A DNA stretch of 10,853 nucleotides from an uncultured Thermoanaerobacteraceae bacterium. GTDB lineage: Bacteria; Bacillota; DSM-12270; Thermacetogeniales; Thermacetogeniaceae. The notes under the pieces are model-generated. The model saw only the letters and a list, made by a program, of their open reading frames with translations, was not told the DNA's origin and did not search any database. The stretch spans positions 1 through 10,853 of the forward strand of contig CALGIY010000050.1 in assembly GCA_937914965.1 (NCBI GenBank). Reading direction: 5' to 3'. Positions 1 to 7,453 of this stretch are shown piece by piece. Position 1 is the stretch's first letter; every line of letters starts with the position of its first letter. A program made the position numbers and the translations under genes.

Positions 1-59
1 GTAACCCCCTTTGAAATTCTTTATTTAATTGCCATAATCCTCTTTTTTCGACAGTTCTC

Positions 60-104
60 ATCCATAAAATAATGATGCCGGCCTAGCTGCAACCAGGCCG
101 GCAA
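60..104 (-). terminator. Probable terminator after the alcohol dehydrogenase
   Basis: A 9-bp GC-rich inverted repeat (TGCCGGCCT at 76-84 and AGGCCGGCA at 95-103, loop 10) starts 18 bases after the alcohol dehydrogenase stop codon. Read on the minus strand it is followed by a T-rich but interrupted stretch (TCATTATTTTATGG). The stem is strong and the T tract weak, so termination may be imperfect. From 59 down to 1 I see no gene. Confidence 0.6.
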
Positions 105-121
105 TTTTGCATTGATCTAAT

Positions 122-1339
122 TTACAGCAAAGGAGTCATACTATCTTCGAAAATACCTCTGACAACTTGTTCAGTAGCCTTGATGGGGGCTACGCCTAGC
201 AAGCCACCGAGGGAGGGGGTGTTGAAAGCCAGGTGAACCAGTTTGTCGATATCAGTTTCTTTGTATCCCAAATCCTGCAGCTTTTCAGTAACACCCACAT
301 TAAACAGCCACTGCTCCACACCAACTGCACACTCTTCCGCTTCTCCTGGAACACCCTGCAGCCCTGGAACGATAGGCTCATAGATTGCCGCCAGAATTTC
401 AGGAACAGCAGGATATGTATATTTGATTACTGCCGGAAGCAGCATAGCCAAACCAAGGCCATGCGGCAGGTCTGGTTTTATAGCACTCAAGGGGTGCTCC
501 ATGGCGTGGGTCAAATGCAGCAGGCCATTGTCAAAATCGATACCTCCAATCATGGAAGCATAAAGCAGGTAGTACCTGGCTGTTAAGTCGTCGGGATGAG
601 CAACCGCCTGGGGCATGTAGCGAGCAACCAAGCGCACTGCTTCCTTGGCCATCATGACAACATACGGGTTTGTAACCAGGGAGGTGCAGGCCTCGGTAAC
701 ATGGTTGACTGCGTCAATAGATGTATAGCGAGTCTGGTTTGCCGGCAGTTTAGTCATGATTGAAGGATCATCAATTGCGAACACTGGGTAAATGCAGTCA
801 ACCGCCAAGGCAGGTTTATATTCTTTCTCTGGAATGCTGGCGACTGCAAACCTGTCGACTTCAGTACCGGTTCCATGAGTGGTATTGATAGCAATAATAG
901 GAACTGCTTTCTCAGGATTAAATTTGAAGGTATAGAGATCACGTGCGTTGTACTGGGCGTTGTCAGGATGGAGGAGAACAGCAGCGCTCTTGCAGGTGTC
1001 GATCGGGCTGCCACCGCCGATGCCGAAAACGGCACACGCCCCTAATTCTTTACCCATTTTAACGGCGTTGTCAATGCCATCAACTGTTGGATTTGGAACA
1101 ACCTCGTCGTACATAGTCCAGGCAATCCCTCGACTCTTGAGGACAGGCTCCAAAACATCCCAGACACCGGTTACTTTGTAAACAATTTTGTCGGTGCAGA
1201 TAAGAACCTTATCGATACCCTGATTCTTCAGCCAGTCGCAGATGTCATTGACTTTTTGGAGAGCTCCTACCCCAAAGTAACACAGGGTGCGTGTGCGGAT
1301 TTCTACTACCTGGTTAATGTTCATTTTTGTCTCCCACAT
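122..1339 (-). CDS. Iron-containing (group III) alcohol dehydrogenase
   Basis: This gene probably encodes a cytoplasmic NAD(P)-dependent alcohol dehydrogenase interconverting a primary alcohol and its aldehyde. The product is 405 residues, near the usual 380-400 of the family. The nucleotide-binding motif GGGSPID is at about 108-114. The metal ligands expected from FucO-like enzymes are visible as D209 and H213 (SIDAVNH), H278 (LTHAMEH) and H293 (LPHG); the H282-H293 spacing is one residue longer than in FucO. The ATG at 1339 has AGGAGG 11 bases upstream; a second in-frame ATG at 1324 has GGGAG 6 bases upstream, so the protein may be 400 residues. A consensus sigma-54 promoter lies about 120 bases upstream and a probable terminator follows. 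The link to the AOR genes suggests that it supplies the aldehyde, ethanol to acetaldehyde being the simplest case; substrate and cofactor cannot be read from the sequence. Confidence 0.93.
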   Translation of the reverse strand: MWETKMNINQVVEIRTRTLCYFGVGALQKVNDICDWLKNQGIDKVLICTDKIVYKVTGVWDVLEPVLKSRGIAWTMYDEVVPNPTVDGIDNAVKMGKELGACAVFGIGGGSPIDTCKSAAVLLHPDNAQYNARDLYTFKFNPEKAVPIIAINTTHGTGTEVDRFAVASIPEKEYKPALAVDCIYPVFAIDDPSIMTKLPANQTRYTSIDAVNHVTEACTSLVTNPYVVMMAKEAVRLVARYMPQAVAHPDDLTARYYLLYASMIGGIDFDNGLLHLTHAMEHPLSAIKPDLPHGLGLAMLLPAVIKYTYPAVPEILAAIYEPIVPGLQGVPGEAEECAVGVEQWLFNVGVTEKLQDLGYKETDIDKLVHLAFNTPSLGGLLGVAPIKATEQVVRGIFEDSMTPLL

Positions 1340-1470
1340 AAATCAGTTAACCTCCTCATTTTTTTGTCCATTATTCTTGCAAACATCAATACGTCAAGTT
1401 ACACGCCCCTAAAAACCATCACCCCCTGCACTCTATATCTATATATTTCTCCAAACACCTTATTGTAATG

Positions 1471-1487
1471 TGCAAAATGCGTGCCAA
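1471..1487 (-). promoter_or_regulatory. Consensus sigma-54 (-24/-12) promoter for the alcohol dehydrogenase
   Basis: On the minus strand the bases from 1487 down to 1471 read TTGGCACGCATTTTGCA. This matches TTGGCACG-N4-TTGCA completely, with GG (1485-1484) and GC (1473-1472) spaced correctly. Transcription would start near 1460, leaving a leader of about 120 bases before the ATG at 1339. A sigma-54 activator is encoded in the same window. This is one of the clearest regulatory signals here. Confidence 0.9.
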
Positions 1488-1530
1488 CTATTTCCGAAAG
1501 CAGTAAATTTAAAAAACCACTTCTACAAGT

Positions 1531-1580
1531 CCTAAAACAATAATAAAGCAAATCAACTGCCGCAAATGCGGCAGTTGATT
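1531..1580 (-). terminator. Perfect 13-bp inverted repeat: terminator of the HydCBA-like genes, possibly also an activator site
   Basis: The arms 1551-1563 and 1568-1580 are perfectly complementary around a 4-base loop. They lie about 50 bases beyond the HydA-like stop codon. On the minus strand a T-rich but interrupted run follows (TTTGCTTTATTATTGTTTT), so a Rho-independent terminator is the first reading. The core TGCCGC-N4-GCGGCA (1558-1573) is also centred about 105 bases upstream of the predicted start of the next sigma-54 promoter, where enhancer sites usually lie, and the same core recurs at 7700-7715. Confidence 0.72.
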
Positions 1581-1631
1581 AACGCGTTCCCGAGAATCTC
1601 AACAATTTATCGTAACCCTATTTTATTTGGC

Positions 1632-2366
1632 TTATCGTACCTCTGCAACTTCCTTGGCAAGCTTTTTCCGCCTGCAGTTGGGGCATAAGCTATCATCAGC
1701 ATAATCAAGTTCCAGCTGTTCTGTAACATGTTCCCTGACCGGTAGTGTGCTGTAATACCCCCCGCACTTCTCACAGCGCAACATCTCGAAGGATTTATGC
1801 CAGATCTCCCTGCGCCCACCTTCTTCTACAACTCGAATTGCTCCTGTCGGACAGGTATCAGCACAAGCGCTGCAGCCGATGCACTCCGGAGATTCTTCAT
1901 CAAAGGGTGTTGACACCCTTTTCTCAGTTCCCCGTAAGACTGTGGAAATGGCGTTGGCACCTACCTTTTCACAGGCCTTGACACAAAGCCGGCACATGAT
2001 GCAGCTCTCCTCGGGATCTACTCCCTTCACTTCGGAGCAACTGTAATCCTGGTATAATTTTTTCATTAGGTCGCTGTTGGGCGCTCTCCTGTAGAGCAGT
2101 GTGATGATATTGCGCCTAATTTCCTCGAGTTCCGGAGTTTTGGTCTGGACTTCAATCTCCCCAGTAATCGGATAGGTACAGGATGCTACAAAGCGCTTCC
2201 GGTTACCAGTTTTAACTTCCACCATACACATACGGCAAACTCCCTGACCGCCAAAAGCTTCGCTGTAGCACAGGGTAGGGATGTCAATACCGGCCTCTCT
2301 AGCCGCCTCAAGTATGGTTTTCCCTGTCTCAACCTCTATTTCGATACCATCAATTGTTACTTTCAT
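1632..2366 (-). CDS. HydA/NuoG-like iron-sulfur subunit without hydrogenase domain
   Basis: Numbering is from the ATG at 2366 (244 residues), chosen because GGGGGG lies 8 bases upstream; a GTG at 2375 is in frame but poorly placed. Residues 1-75 form a [2Fe-2S] plant-type ferredoxin domain with C33, C44, C47 and C63. Two [4Fe-4S] motifs follow: C122, C125, C128, C132 and C162, C165, C168, C172. A C-terminal CxxC pair (C198/C201, C228/C231) looks like a zinc ribbon or rubredoxin-type site. The N-terminal part resembles the HydA/NuoG small domain, but the usual H-x3-C-x2-C-x5-C cluster motif is absent, and no H-cluster or molybdopterin domain follows. The start is 13 bases after the HydB-like gene, so the two are surely co-transcribed. 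The likely role is electron transfer between the flavin subunit and ferredoxin or the AOR; this is inferred. Confidence 0.88.
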   Translation of the reverse strand: MKVTIDGIEIEVETGKTILEAAREAGIDIPTLCYSEAFGGQGVCRMCMVEVKTGNRKRFVASCTYPITGEIEVQTKTPELEEIRRNIITLLYRRAPNSDLMKKLYQDYSCSEVKGVDPEESCIMCRLCVKACEKVGANAISTVLRGTEKRVSTPFDEESPECIGCSACADTCPTGAIRVVEEGGRREIWHKSFEMLRCEKCGGYYSTLPVREHVTEQLELDYADDSLCPNCRRKKLAKEVAEVR

Positions 2367-2379
2367 CAGCTCCACCCCC

Positions 2380-4194
2380 CTATTTCACCTTGACAGCCTG
2401 GAATTTACAGTTATTGATACATTCCCCACATTTGATACACTTGGAAATTTCAATAACATGTGTTTTCTTCTTCTCTCCAGTAATTGCGTCAGCCGGACAG
2501 TTTCTGCGGCAGCGCCCACATCCTGTACAAAGTTCCGGATCAATGTAAAATTCAGTCAGATCCTTACATACCCCCGACGGGCACCTGTGGTTGTTGATGT
2601 GTTCCAGGTACTCATCCCGGAAGTATTTTAAGGTAGAGAGTACTGGGTTGGGTGCTGTTCTACCCAGTGCGCATAGAGCAGCCTGTTGTATAGTAGAACT
2701 CATGCTCTCCAGGAGATCCAGGTCCTCCATTGTGCCCTTACCTTCACAGATACGGGTCAAGATCTCCAGTAAAAGACTGATCCCTTCCCGACAGGGCACA
2801 CACTTACCGCAGGATTCACTGGCCAGGAAGTTGACATAGTAGCGAGCCACCTCGACCATACAGGTGCGGTCATCCATGACGATCAGACCACCTGAACCCA
2901 TCATGGACCCTGCCTGGGACAGATTGTCAAAATCTACCGGCAAGTCAAGCAGATTCTCTGGAATGCATCCACCTGAAGGACCGCCCGTTTGAACAGCCTT
3001 AAACTTACGTCCATTCTGGATTCCACCGCCGATATCAAAAATAATTTCTCGCAGGGTGGTACCCATCGGCACTTCCACAAGCCCTGTGTTGACAACTTTT
3101 CCTACTAGAGAGAACACCTTGGTGCCCTTGCTCCCTTCAGTACCAATGGAAGCAAACTTTTCAGCTCCAAAATTGACAATCACCGGAACATTGGCCCATG
3201 TCTCCACATTATTGATCACAGTAGGATGTCCCCAAAGACCCTTTTCGGTGGGAAAGACATACTTATCCCAAGGCTCTCCTACATTACCCTGGATCGAGTT
3301 GATCAGGGCAGTTTCTTCGCCGCAGACAAAGGCTCCCCCGCCGCGGACTATTTCTATATCAAAAGACAGGTCACTTTCCAGGATATTTTTCCCGAGATAA
3401 CCGCACTTCTTGGCCTTCTCAATCGCACAGATAAGGTTCTTAACAGCCAGGTCATACTCATCACGCACATAAATATACCCAGCCGAAGCGCCAATGGCAT
3501 AAGCACAGATAATCATACCCTCGATCACTGTATGAGGGTCTCCCTCCAGAATACTGCGGTCCATAAAAGCACCCGGGTCACCTTCATCTCCATTGCAGAT
3601 CACATATCGCTGCGGGTCGTCTGTAGAAGCACAGGCTTTCCACTTGAGACCAGTAGGGAAGCCACCGCCGCCCCGCCCACGCAGGCCCGCTTTCAGAACT
3701 TCTTCAACAACCTCACCAGGTGTCATGGTCTTAACTGCTTTTTTCAAGGCCCGATAACCGTCTCGGTCAAGATAATCCTGGACAGCGGTGGGGTCGATTT
3801 CACCAATATTGCGCAGGGCAACCTTGTGCTGCTTCTTGTAAAAATTGGTGTCATGATGCGATCTGTAGTACTGCTTCGTGGCCGGGTCGCGGTACAGGAG
3901 ACGATTAACAAGTTCCCCTTTGAGCAGTGTCTGCTCTACGATTTCAGAAACATCCTCTTCCTTTACATGGCAGTAGGTTATATCATCAGGCAAAATTTTT
4001 ACCAGGGGGCCCTTTTCACATAAACCATTGCAGCCTGTTGCTTTGGCAAATGTTTCAACCTCAAACTGATCGTTTCCCTCGAGAGCATGGCAGAATGCCT
4101 CATAAACCGGTCCGCTGCCGTTTGCTAGACAGCCGGTACCGCAGCAGACAAGAATCATTCTTTTGTCAGGATTATTCACTTGTGTTTGAGTCAT
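2380..4194 (-). CDS. HydB/NuoF-like NAD- and FMN-binding subunit
   Basis: The protein is 604 residues from the ATG at 4194, which has GGGGG 7 bases upstream; an in-frame ATG at 4215 would add 7 residues. It overlaps the preceding gene by 23 bases. An N-terminal thioredoxin-like [2Fe-2S] domain has C17/C18, C22, C55 and C59. The NuoF core carries RGRGGGGFPTGLKW (about 172-185, FMN), NGDEGDPGAFMDR (201-213, NADH) and GGGAFVCGEETAL (285-297), then an SLBB region. The N3-type [4Fe-4S] site is C462, C465, C468 and C508. At the C-terminus are two more [4Fe-4S] motifs (C556-C566 and C586-C596). This order is that of HydB from electron-bifurcating hydrogenases and of HndC, not of plain complex I NuoF. 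It should be the soluble site of NAD(H) chemistry. Whether it bifurcates cannot be read from motifs alone. Confidence 0.94.
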   Translation of the reverse strand: MTQTQVNNPDKRMILVCCGTGCLANGSGPVYEAFCHALEGNDQFEVETFAKATGCNGLCEKGPLVKILPDDITYCHVKEEDVSEIVEQTLLKGELVNRLLYRDPATKQYYRSHHDTNFYKKQHKVALRNIGEIDPTAVQDYLDRDGYRALKKAVKTMTPGEVVEEVLKAGLRGRGGGGFPTGLKWKACASTDDPQRYVICNGDEGDPGAFMDRSILEGDPHTVIEGMIICAYAIGASAGYIYVRDEYDLAVKNLICAIEKAKKCGYLGKNILESDLSFDIEIVRGGGAFVCGEETALINSIQGNVGEPWDKYVFPTEKGLWGHPTVINNVETWANVPVIVNFGAEKFASIGTEGSKGTKVFSLVGKVVNTGLVEVPMGTTLREIIFDIGGGIQNGRKFKAVQTGGPSGGCIPENLLDLPVDFDNLSQAGSMMGSGGLIVMDDRTCMVEVARYYVNFLASESCGKCVPCREGISLLLEILTRICEGKGTMEDLDLLESMSSTIQQAALCALGRTAPNPVLSTLKYFRDEYLEHINNHRCPSGVCKDLTEFYIDPELCTGCGRCRRNCPADAITGEKKKTHVIEISKCIKCGECINNCKFQAVKVK

Positions 4195-4678
4195 TGTCCT
4201 GCCCCCTATACTCATTAATTATCTTTCTTAATGCAGCTGGGGTAACCTTGGGGTAAACCTTGCCATTAGCTACGAGAACAGGTGCTAGAGCACATGCCCC
4301 CAGACAGTTTACGGTTTCCAGGGAGAAATCACCGTCAGCAGTAGTTTCACCAGGCTTAATTCCCAAACATGAGTAGATTTCATCGATCAGAACATTGGAG
4401 CCTTTGATATGGCAGGCAGTTCCATCACACGCCTTGAGTACAACGCGACCTTTGGGAACAAGGCTGAAGGCCTTATAAAATGTAGCCATACTGAAGATAA
4501 CGGTCATTGGTGCATTGACATGATCAGCTGTCATCTTCAGGGCTTCTTTTGGCAAGTAATTTAAGTGTTTCTGCAGATCCTGCATAATTGCCAGGATAAA
4601 CCTTCTTTCAGGAGGGTACCTGTTAATTATTTTCTCCATGGCTTGTCTATCAGCAATCTGCTGGCTGTTCACCGCCAT
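4172..4678 (-). CDS. HydC/NuoE-like [2Fe-2S] thioredoxin-fold subunit
   Basis: This is the small partner of the HydB/NuoF-like subunit. I chose the ATG at 4678 (168 residues) because AAGGGGGAAGG lies just upstream; starting at the ATG at 4705 would leave almost no leader behind the candidate promoter at 4714-4722. The [2Fe-2S] ligands are C84, C89 (CDGTACHIKG) and C125, C129 (CLGACALAPV), in the NuoE pattern. The helix-rich N-terminus and the motif FSMATFYKAF are also typical of the family. In HydABC and complex I this subunit docks on NuoF and carries cluster N1a. The gene is first in a three-gene run and follows a strong terminator, so it may have its own promoter. Confidence 0.94.
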   Translation of the reverse strand: MAVNSQQIADRQAMEKIINRYPPERRFILAIMQDLQKHLNYLPKEALKMTADHVNAPMTVIFSMATFYKAFSLVPKGRVVLKACDGTACHIKGSNVLIDEIYSCLGIKPGETTADGDFSLETVNCLGACALAPVLVANGKVYPKVTPAALRKIINEYRGQDNDSNTSE

Positions 4679-4713
4679 AATCAATACCTTCCCCCTTATA
4701 TCCACGTTTTTTC

Positions 4714-4722
4714 TTTATAGCA
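4714..4722 (-). promoter_or_regulatory. Candidate extended -10 promoter for the HydCBA-like genes
   Basis: On the minus strand the bases read TGCTATAAA, an extended -10 element. The hexamer 17 bases further upstream (CTGCAG) is a poor -35. The start point would be near 4707, giving a leader of about 30 bases. I found no sigma-54 element in this gap. The assignment rests on one short match. Confidence 0.4.
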
Positions 4723-4769
4723 ACAAAATAACAGCGCTGCAGCAGGTTTTTTCAATTCCTTCTTTACAG

Positions 4770-4804
4770 TAAAAAGGGGGCGGAACCACTCGATCCGCCC
4801 CCTT
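4770..4804 (-). terminator. Strong Rho-independent terminator between moaD-like and HydC-like genes
   Basis: An 11-bp perfect inverted repeat (4774-4784 and 4794-4804, rich in G and C, 9-base loop) starts 8 bases after the sulfur-carrier stop codon. On the minus strand the stem runs directly into a T tract (TTTTTACT). It should stop much of the transcription arriving from the AOR genes, so the NADH-dehydrogenase-like genes would be read by leakage or from their own promoter. Confidence 0.88.
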
Positions 4805-4811
4805 CTGCTGC

Positions 4812-5099
4812 TCAGCCACCCGCAAGTCTGGGAAAAATGGCCACCTCATCCTCTTCCTTTAAAGGTGTCGCCAGGCCGGCCAGGTGCTCTATTGCCCTCC
4901 CGTTAACCAGGATAATCACATCTCCGCCGAGTTGTTTCTCCTGAGCAGGATCCGTTGGAGCGAAGAGCCACCGGGTTAAATCCTTACCATAATGGATGGA
5001 TAGTTTCTCGAGCAATTCCACTAGTATCGTTCCTGTAAAATCAGTGGTTTCCTTCACCCCGGTAATGTCCCGGAGAAGGGCAAAAAACTTCACTTTCAA
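4812..5099 (-). CDS. MoaD/ThiS-family sulfur carrier linked to AOR
   Basis: This is a 95-residue ubiquitin-fold protein ending in RLAGG, with the C-terminal Gly-Gly that MoaE/ThiF-type systems adenylate and thiocarboxylate. MoaD delivers sulfur to form the dithiolene of molybdopterin, the ligand of tungsten in AOR; a dedicated copy in AOR operons is common. The start is a TTG at 5099 preceded at 9 bases by a G-rich Shine-Dalgarno sequence (GAGGGGGGGTGAT). An in-frame GTG two codons later is spaced too far. The gene follows the AOR gene by 23 bases and is the last one before a terminator. No other cofactor-biosynthesis gene is in the window. Confidence 0.92.
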   Translation of the reverse strand: MKVKFFALLRDITGVKETTDFTGTILVELLEKLSIHYGKDLTRWLFAPTDPAQEKQLGGDVIILVNGRAIEHLAGLATPLKEEDEVAIFPRLAGG

Positions 5100-5122
5100 A
5101 GGGGATCACCCCCCCTCACGCA

Positions 5123-6928
5123 TTATTGGAGGCCTAACTCCTGCAGTTTTTCCGGGGTGGGTCTGCCTTCTGCATCCCAACCACGTGCCTCGTAGTATTC
5201 TGGAAGCATAACATCTAGTTTGTTGACTGATCCCTTGCAGGGACCAACCTTGACCGGTTCCTTCAAAAGACGCGGCGGCAGTGAATCGTCATCTTTGGTA
5301 AAGCCATTCGTCAAATTGAAGAGCCGCTCCATATTCCAAATTCTCTCTCCGACCTTCATTACTTCTTCAACTGTATATTCAACACCTGTTGCTGCCATGA
5401 GCTGTTCAGATAGTTCCGGTGCTCCAATAGCAAAAGTCAGGAAGAGACAGATTCCTGCGGCGTCCACAGATGCGGTGAGATCCTGGAAGATCTTGGTCCA
5501 CTGCGCTTTGCCATCAGTAACCAGGTTATCCAACTTTTCGGGGAGTCCCAGAATCTCTGGTGCGGTCATATAGCCGCGGACATGGCAGCCACCACGGTTA
5601 TTGGTTGCATAGCTGAGTCCCATTCCCTGAAGGGAACGAGGATCGTAAGCGGCCATTTCCTGTTTCTTGCAGGTCATGGACAATTCCGGATGGCCGTACT
5701 TGCTACCAAACCGGTAAGATCCTTCAGCCAGATCATCACCAAAACCTTCTCTAAAGGCTGTCATTCTAGTGAGCTCTACCATTGCCTCGGCATCGCCCCA
5801 CCTCAACACACGGCCGACATCTCCTTCTTTAAGTGCGCCGATGTCATAGAGTTCAAAGGCACAGGCGATGGTGCTGCCCAGGGTAATGGGGTCCATGCCC
5901 AGTTCGTTACAGTAGTTGTTGGCTTTGATAATCGCTGCCAGATCATCGATACCACAGTCAGCGCCAAAAGACCAACCTGCTTCATATTCAGGCCCTTCGC
6001 CAAAACTCTTGAAGGGGCCATCAGGTACATTAACAATCCGTCCGCAGCCGATCCCACAGCCCATGCAGCCCTTATTGCGGACCAAATAAGTCTTGGCTAG
6101 GGTCTCACCACTGGTGGCATCGGCATTGGGGAAGGTTCCGGAATCCCGGAAATTGTTTACCGGGAGCCCACCAGACTGGTCGAGAATGTTGATCAGAATC
6201 TGAGTACCATAAGCTGGTAGACCCTGGCCAGTTACCGGGTGATCTTTAACCATCTTCCGTGCCTTTGTCAAAGCAGTTAAGAAGGCATCGGGATCAGCAA
6301 CTTTGACTGCTCCAGAGCCCTTCACTACAATAGCTTTTAGTTTTTTGCTGCCCATCACAGCACCAACACCGGAACGCCCGGCAGCCCTCGTATAGTCGTT
6401 CATGATGCAGGCAAACTTGACCAGGTTTTCTCCGGCAGGTCCGATACAAGCAACCTTGGCATCGATGTCGGTTTCTTCCCGCAAAGTATCGGTTGTTTCA
6501 TTGACATCCTTACCCCAGAGATGTTCGGCACAACGCAGTTCTACTTCACCGTCATTGATGCAGAGGTAAACCGGCTTTTCTGACTTGCCCTCGATAATAA
6601 TTCCATCGTAACCAGCATATTTCAGTTCAGGTCCCCAATAACCACCAGAGTTGGATGCAGCCATAGCACCGGTAAGCGGAGCCTTGCAGACCACATTGTA
6701 GCGAGCGGCATTAGTGGCCATTGTACCGGTAAGGGGGCCGGTCATGAAGATCATATTGTTTGCTTCACTAAAAGGATCCATCTTGAGGTCACATTCCTTA
6801 ATCCAAAAGCGTGTCCCCAGCCCCCGGGCACCCAAGTAGTTCTTTGCTTCTACCATATCCAGGGCCTCTTTTTTAATGGTTCCATTGGTCAAGTTAACAC
6901 GCAGAATCTGTCCTACCCAGCCGTACAT
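5123..6928 (-). CDS. aor: Aldehyde:ferredoxin oxidoreductase, tungsten catalytic subunit
   Basis: AOR oxidises aldehydes to carboxylic acids without CoA or phosphate and gives electrons at ferredoxin potential. It can run in reverse to reduce acids. The 601-residue length is typical. The [4Fe-4S] ligands are C288, C291, C295 (CMGCGIGC) and C494 (DAAGIC), the same numbers as in Pyrococcus furiosus AOR. Tungstopterin-binding regions are seen around 34-40 (ARGLGTR), 75-107, 183-196 and 489-494. The active-site candidates are the acidic PEYE (313-316) and H449 in GGCHVRGY. The start codon overlaps the ferredoxin stop by one base (TAATG) and has GGAGGTGA 7 bases upstream, so the two proteins are probably made in similar amounts. 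No signal peptide or membrane segment is seen. With the alcohol dehydrogenase nearby, acetaldehyde or another short aldehyde is a likely substrate. Confidence 0.96.
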   Translation of the reverse strand: MYGWVGQILRVNLTNGTIKKEALDMVEAKNYLGARGLGTRFWIKECDLKMDPFSEANNMIFMTGPLTGTMATNAARYNVVCKAPLTGAMAASNSGGYWGPELKYAGYDGIIIEGKSEKPVYLCINDGEVELRCAEHLWGKDVNETTDTLREETDIDAKVACIGPAGENLVKFACIMNDYTRAAGRSGVGAVMGSKKLKAIVVKGSGAVKVADPDAFLTALTKARKMVKDHPVTGQGLPAYGTQILINILDQSGGLPVNNFRDSGTFPNADATSGETLAKTYLVRNKGCMGCGIGCGRIVNVPDGPFKSFGEGPEYEAGWSFGADCGIDDLAAIIKANNYCNELGMDPITLGSTIACAFELYDIGALKEGDVGRVLRWGDAEAMVELTRMTAFREGFGDDLAEGSYRFGSKYGHPELSMTCKKQEMAAYDPRSLQGMGLSYATNNRGGCHVRGYMTAPEILGLPEKLDNLVTDGKAQWTKIFQDLTASVDAAGICLFLTFAIGAPELSEQLMAATGVEYTVEEVMKVGERIWNMERLFNLTNGFTKDDDSLPPRLLKEPVKVGPCKGSVNKLDVMLPEYYEARGWDAEGRPTPEKLQELGLQ

Positions 6929-7410
6929 TATTTGGTCACCTCCTGCAGCGCCTCTTTAAATTTCGCGGCATATGCCCGTTTCTTGGTCAGAGTGCCTGTA
7001 CTGGCTTCCACATAGGTAATGGCTCCACCAGGGCAGAACTTGGCACATTGAGGATCCCCACCGCAGAGATCACATCTCAGAATGCGGTTCTTTGCAGAAT
7101 CATAAGCAATATTGCCAAAGGGGCAGGCCTGGATACACATCTTGCAGCGGATGCACTTCTCATCATCCAGTTCCAGGGCTCCTGTGACATCGTTGCGTTT
7201 TAATGCTCCGGTCGGGCAGACCATCTCACACGCTGCAGTATCACACTGCAGGCACATCAGTGGTACAGAAATTCCCTCTCTCTCAAACTGTACCACATTA
7301 ACTCTGGCCGCACTGGGACGAAACTCCTTGTCATGTTTGAAGGAGCACGCCAGTTCACAGGTACGGCATGAAATACATTTCTCTGGATCTAGCATCAGTA
7401 CTTTTGCCAT
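6928..7410 (-). CDS. Four-cluster [4Fe-4S] ferredoxin subunit of AOR (AorA-like)
   Basis: The 160-residue protein has sixteen cysteines in four groups: C12, C15, C18, C22; C53, C56, C61, C65; C86, C89, C92, C96; and C113, C116, C122, C126. This is the HycB/DmsB-type pattern for four [4Fe-4S] clusters. There is no Tat signal, so it is cytoplasmic. Its size, cluster count and position directly before the catalytic subunit fit AorA of the Aromatoleum AorABC complex, where AorA chains form a conducting filament with AorB; whether that happens here is inference. The ATG at 7410 has no Shine-Dalgarno sequence at normal distance; GGGAGGTGG lies 36 bases away, beyond a 10-bp hairpin. No in-frame ATG, GTG or TTG lies in between. 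Confidence 0.93.
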   Translation of the reverse strand: MAKVLMLDPEKCISCRTCELACSFKHDKEFRPSAARVNVVQFEREGISVPLMCLQCDTAACEMVCPTGALKRNDVTGALELDDEKCIRCKMCIQACPFGNIAYDSAKNRILRCDLCGGDPQCAKFCPGGAITYVEASTGTLTKKRAYAAKFKEALQEVTK

Positions 7411-7453
7411 ACTCAGTCTGGTCTTGCTTTCAGACCAGACTCTCCACCTCCCT
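7411..7453 (-). promoter_or_regulatory. Shine-Dalgarno sequence separated from the start codon by a hairpin
   Basis: Minus-strand GGGAGGTGGAG (7452-7442) is followed by a perfect 10-bp inverted repeat, AGTCTGGTCT and AGACCAGACT (7441-7432 and 7424-7415, 7-base loop), then GAGT and the ATG at 7410. In linear form GGAGG is 36 bases from the ATG. With the hairpin folded, only 9 bases separate them, which is an ideal distance. The repeat could instead be a protein-binding operator. Confidence 0.65.

Noticed and set aside
1321..1371. A 16-codon leader peptide whose TGA overlaps the second ATG of the alcohol dehydrogenase
   Set aside because: It has no proper Shine-Dalgarno sequence and covers the AGGAGG that serves the dehydrogenase start; chance is likelier.
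1632..2366. An [FeFe] hydrogenase subunit
   Set aside because: The protein ends after its ferredoxin-type domains and a CxxC knuckle. None of the H-cluster motifs are present here or in another frame downstream.
3226..4023. A 265-codon open frame on the plus strand
   Set aside because: It is antisense to the HydB/NuoF-like gene, whose motifs are intact across the whole stretch. The translated product shows no recognisable domain.
1632..4678. Part of a complex I (Nuo) operon
   Set aside because: The N-terminal [2Fe-2S] domain and the two C-terminal [4Fe-4S] motifs of the NuoF-like subunit, the short NuoG-like protein and the absence of membrane subunits point to a soluble HydABC-type module.
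5582..6100. A 172-codon open frame on the plus strand
   Set aside because: It is antisense to the AOR gene over conserved motifs and has no family signature of its own.
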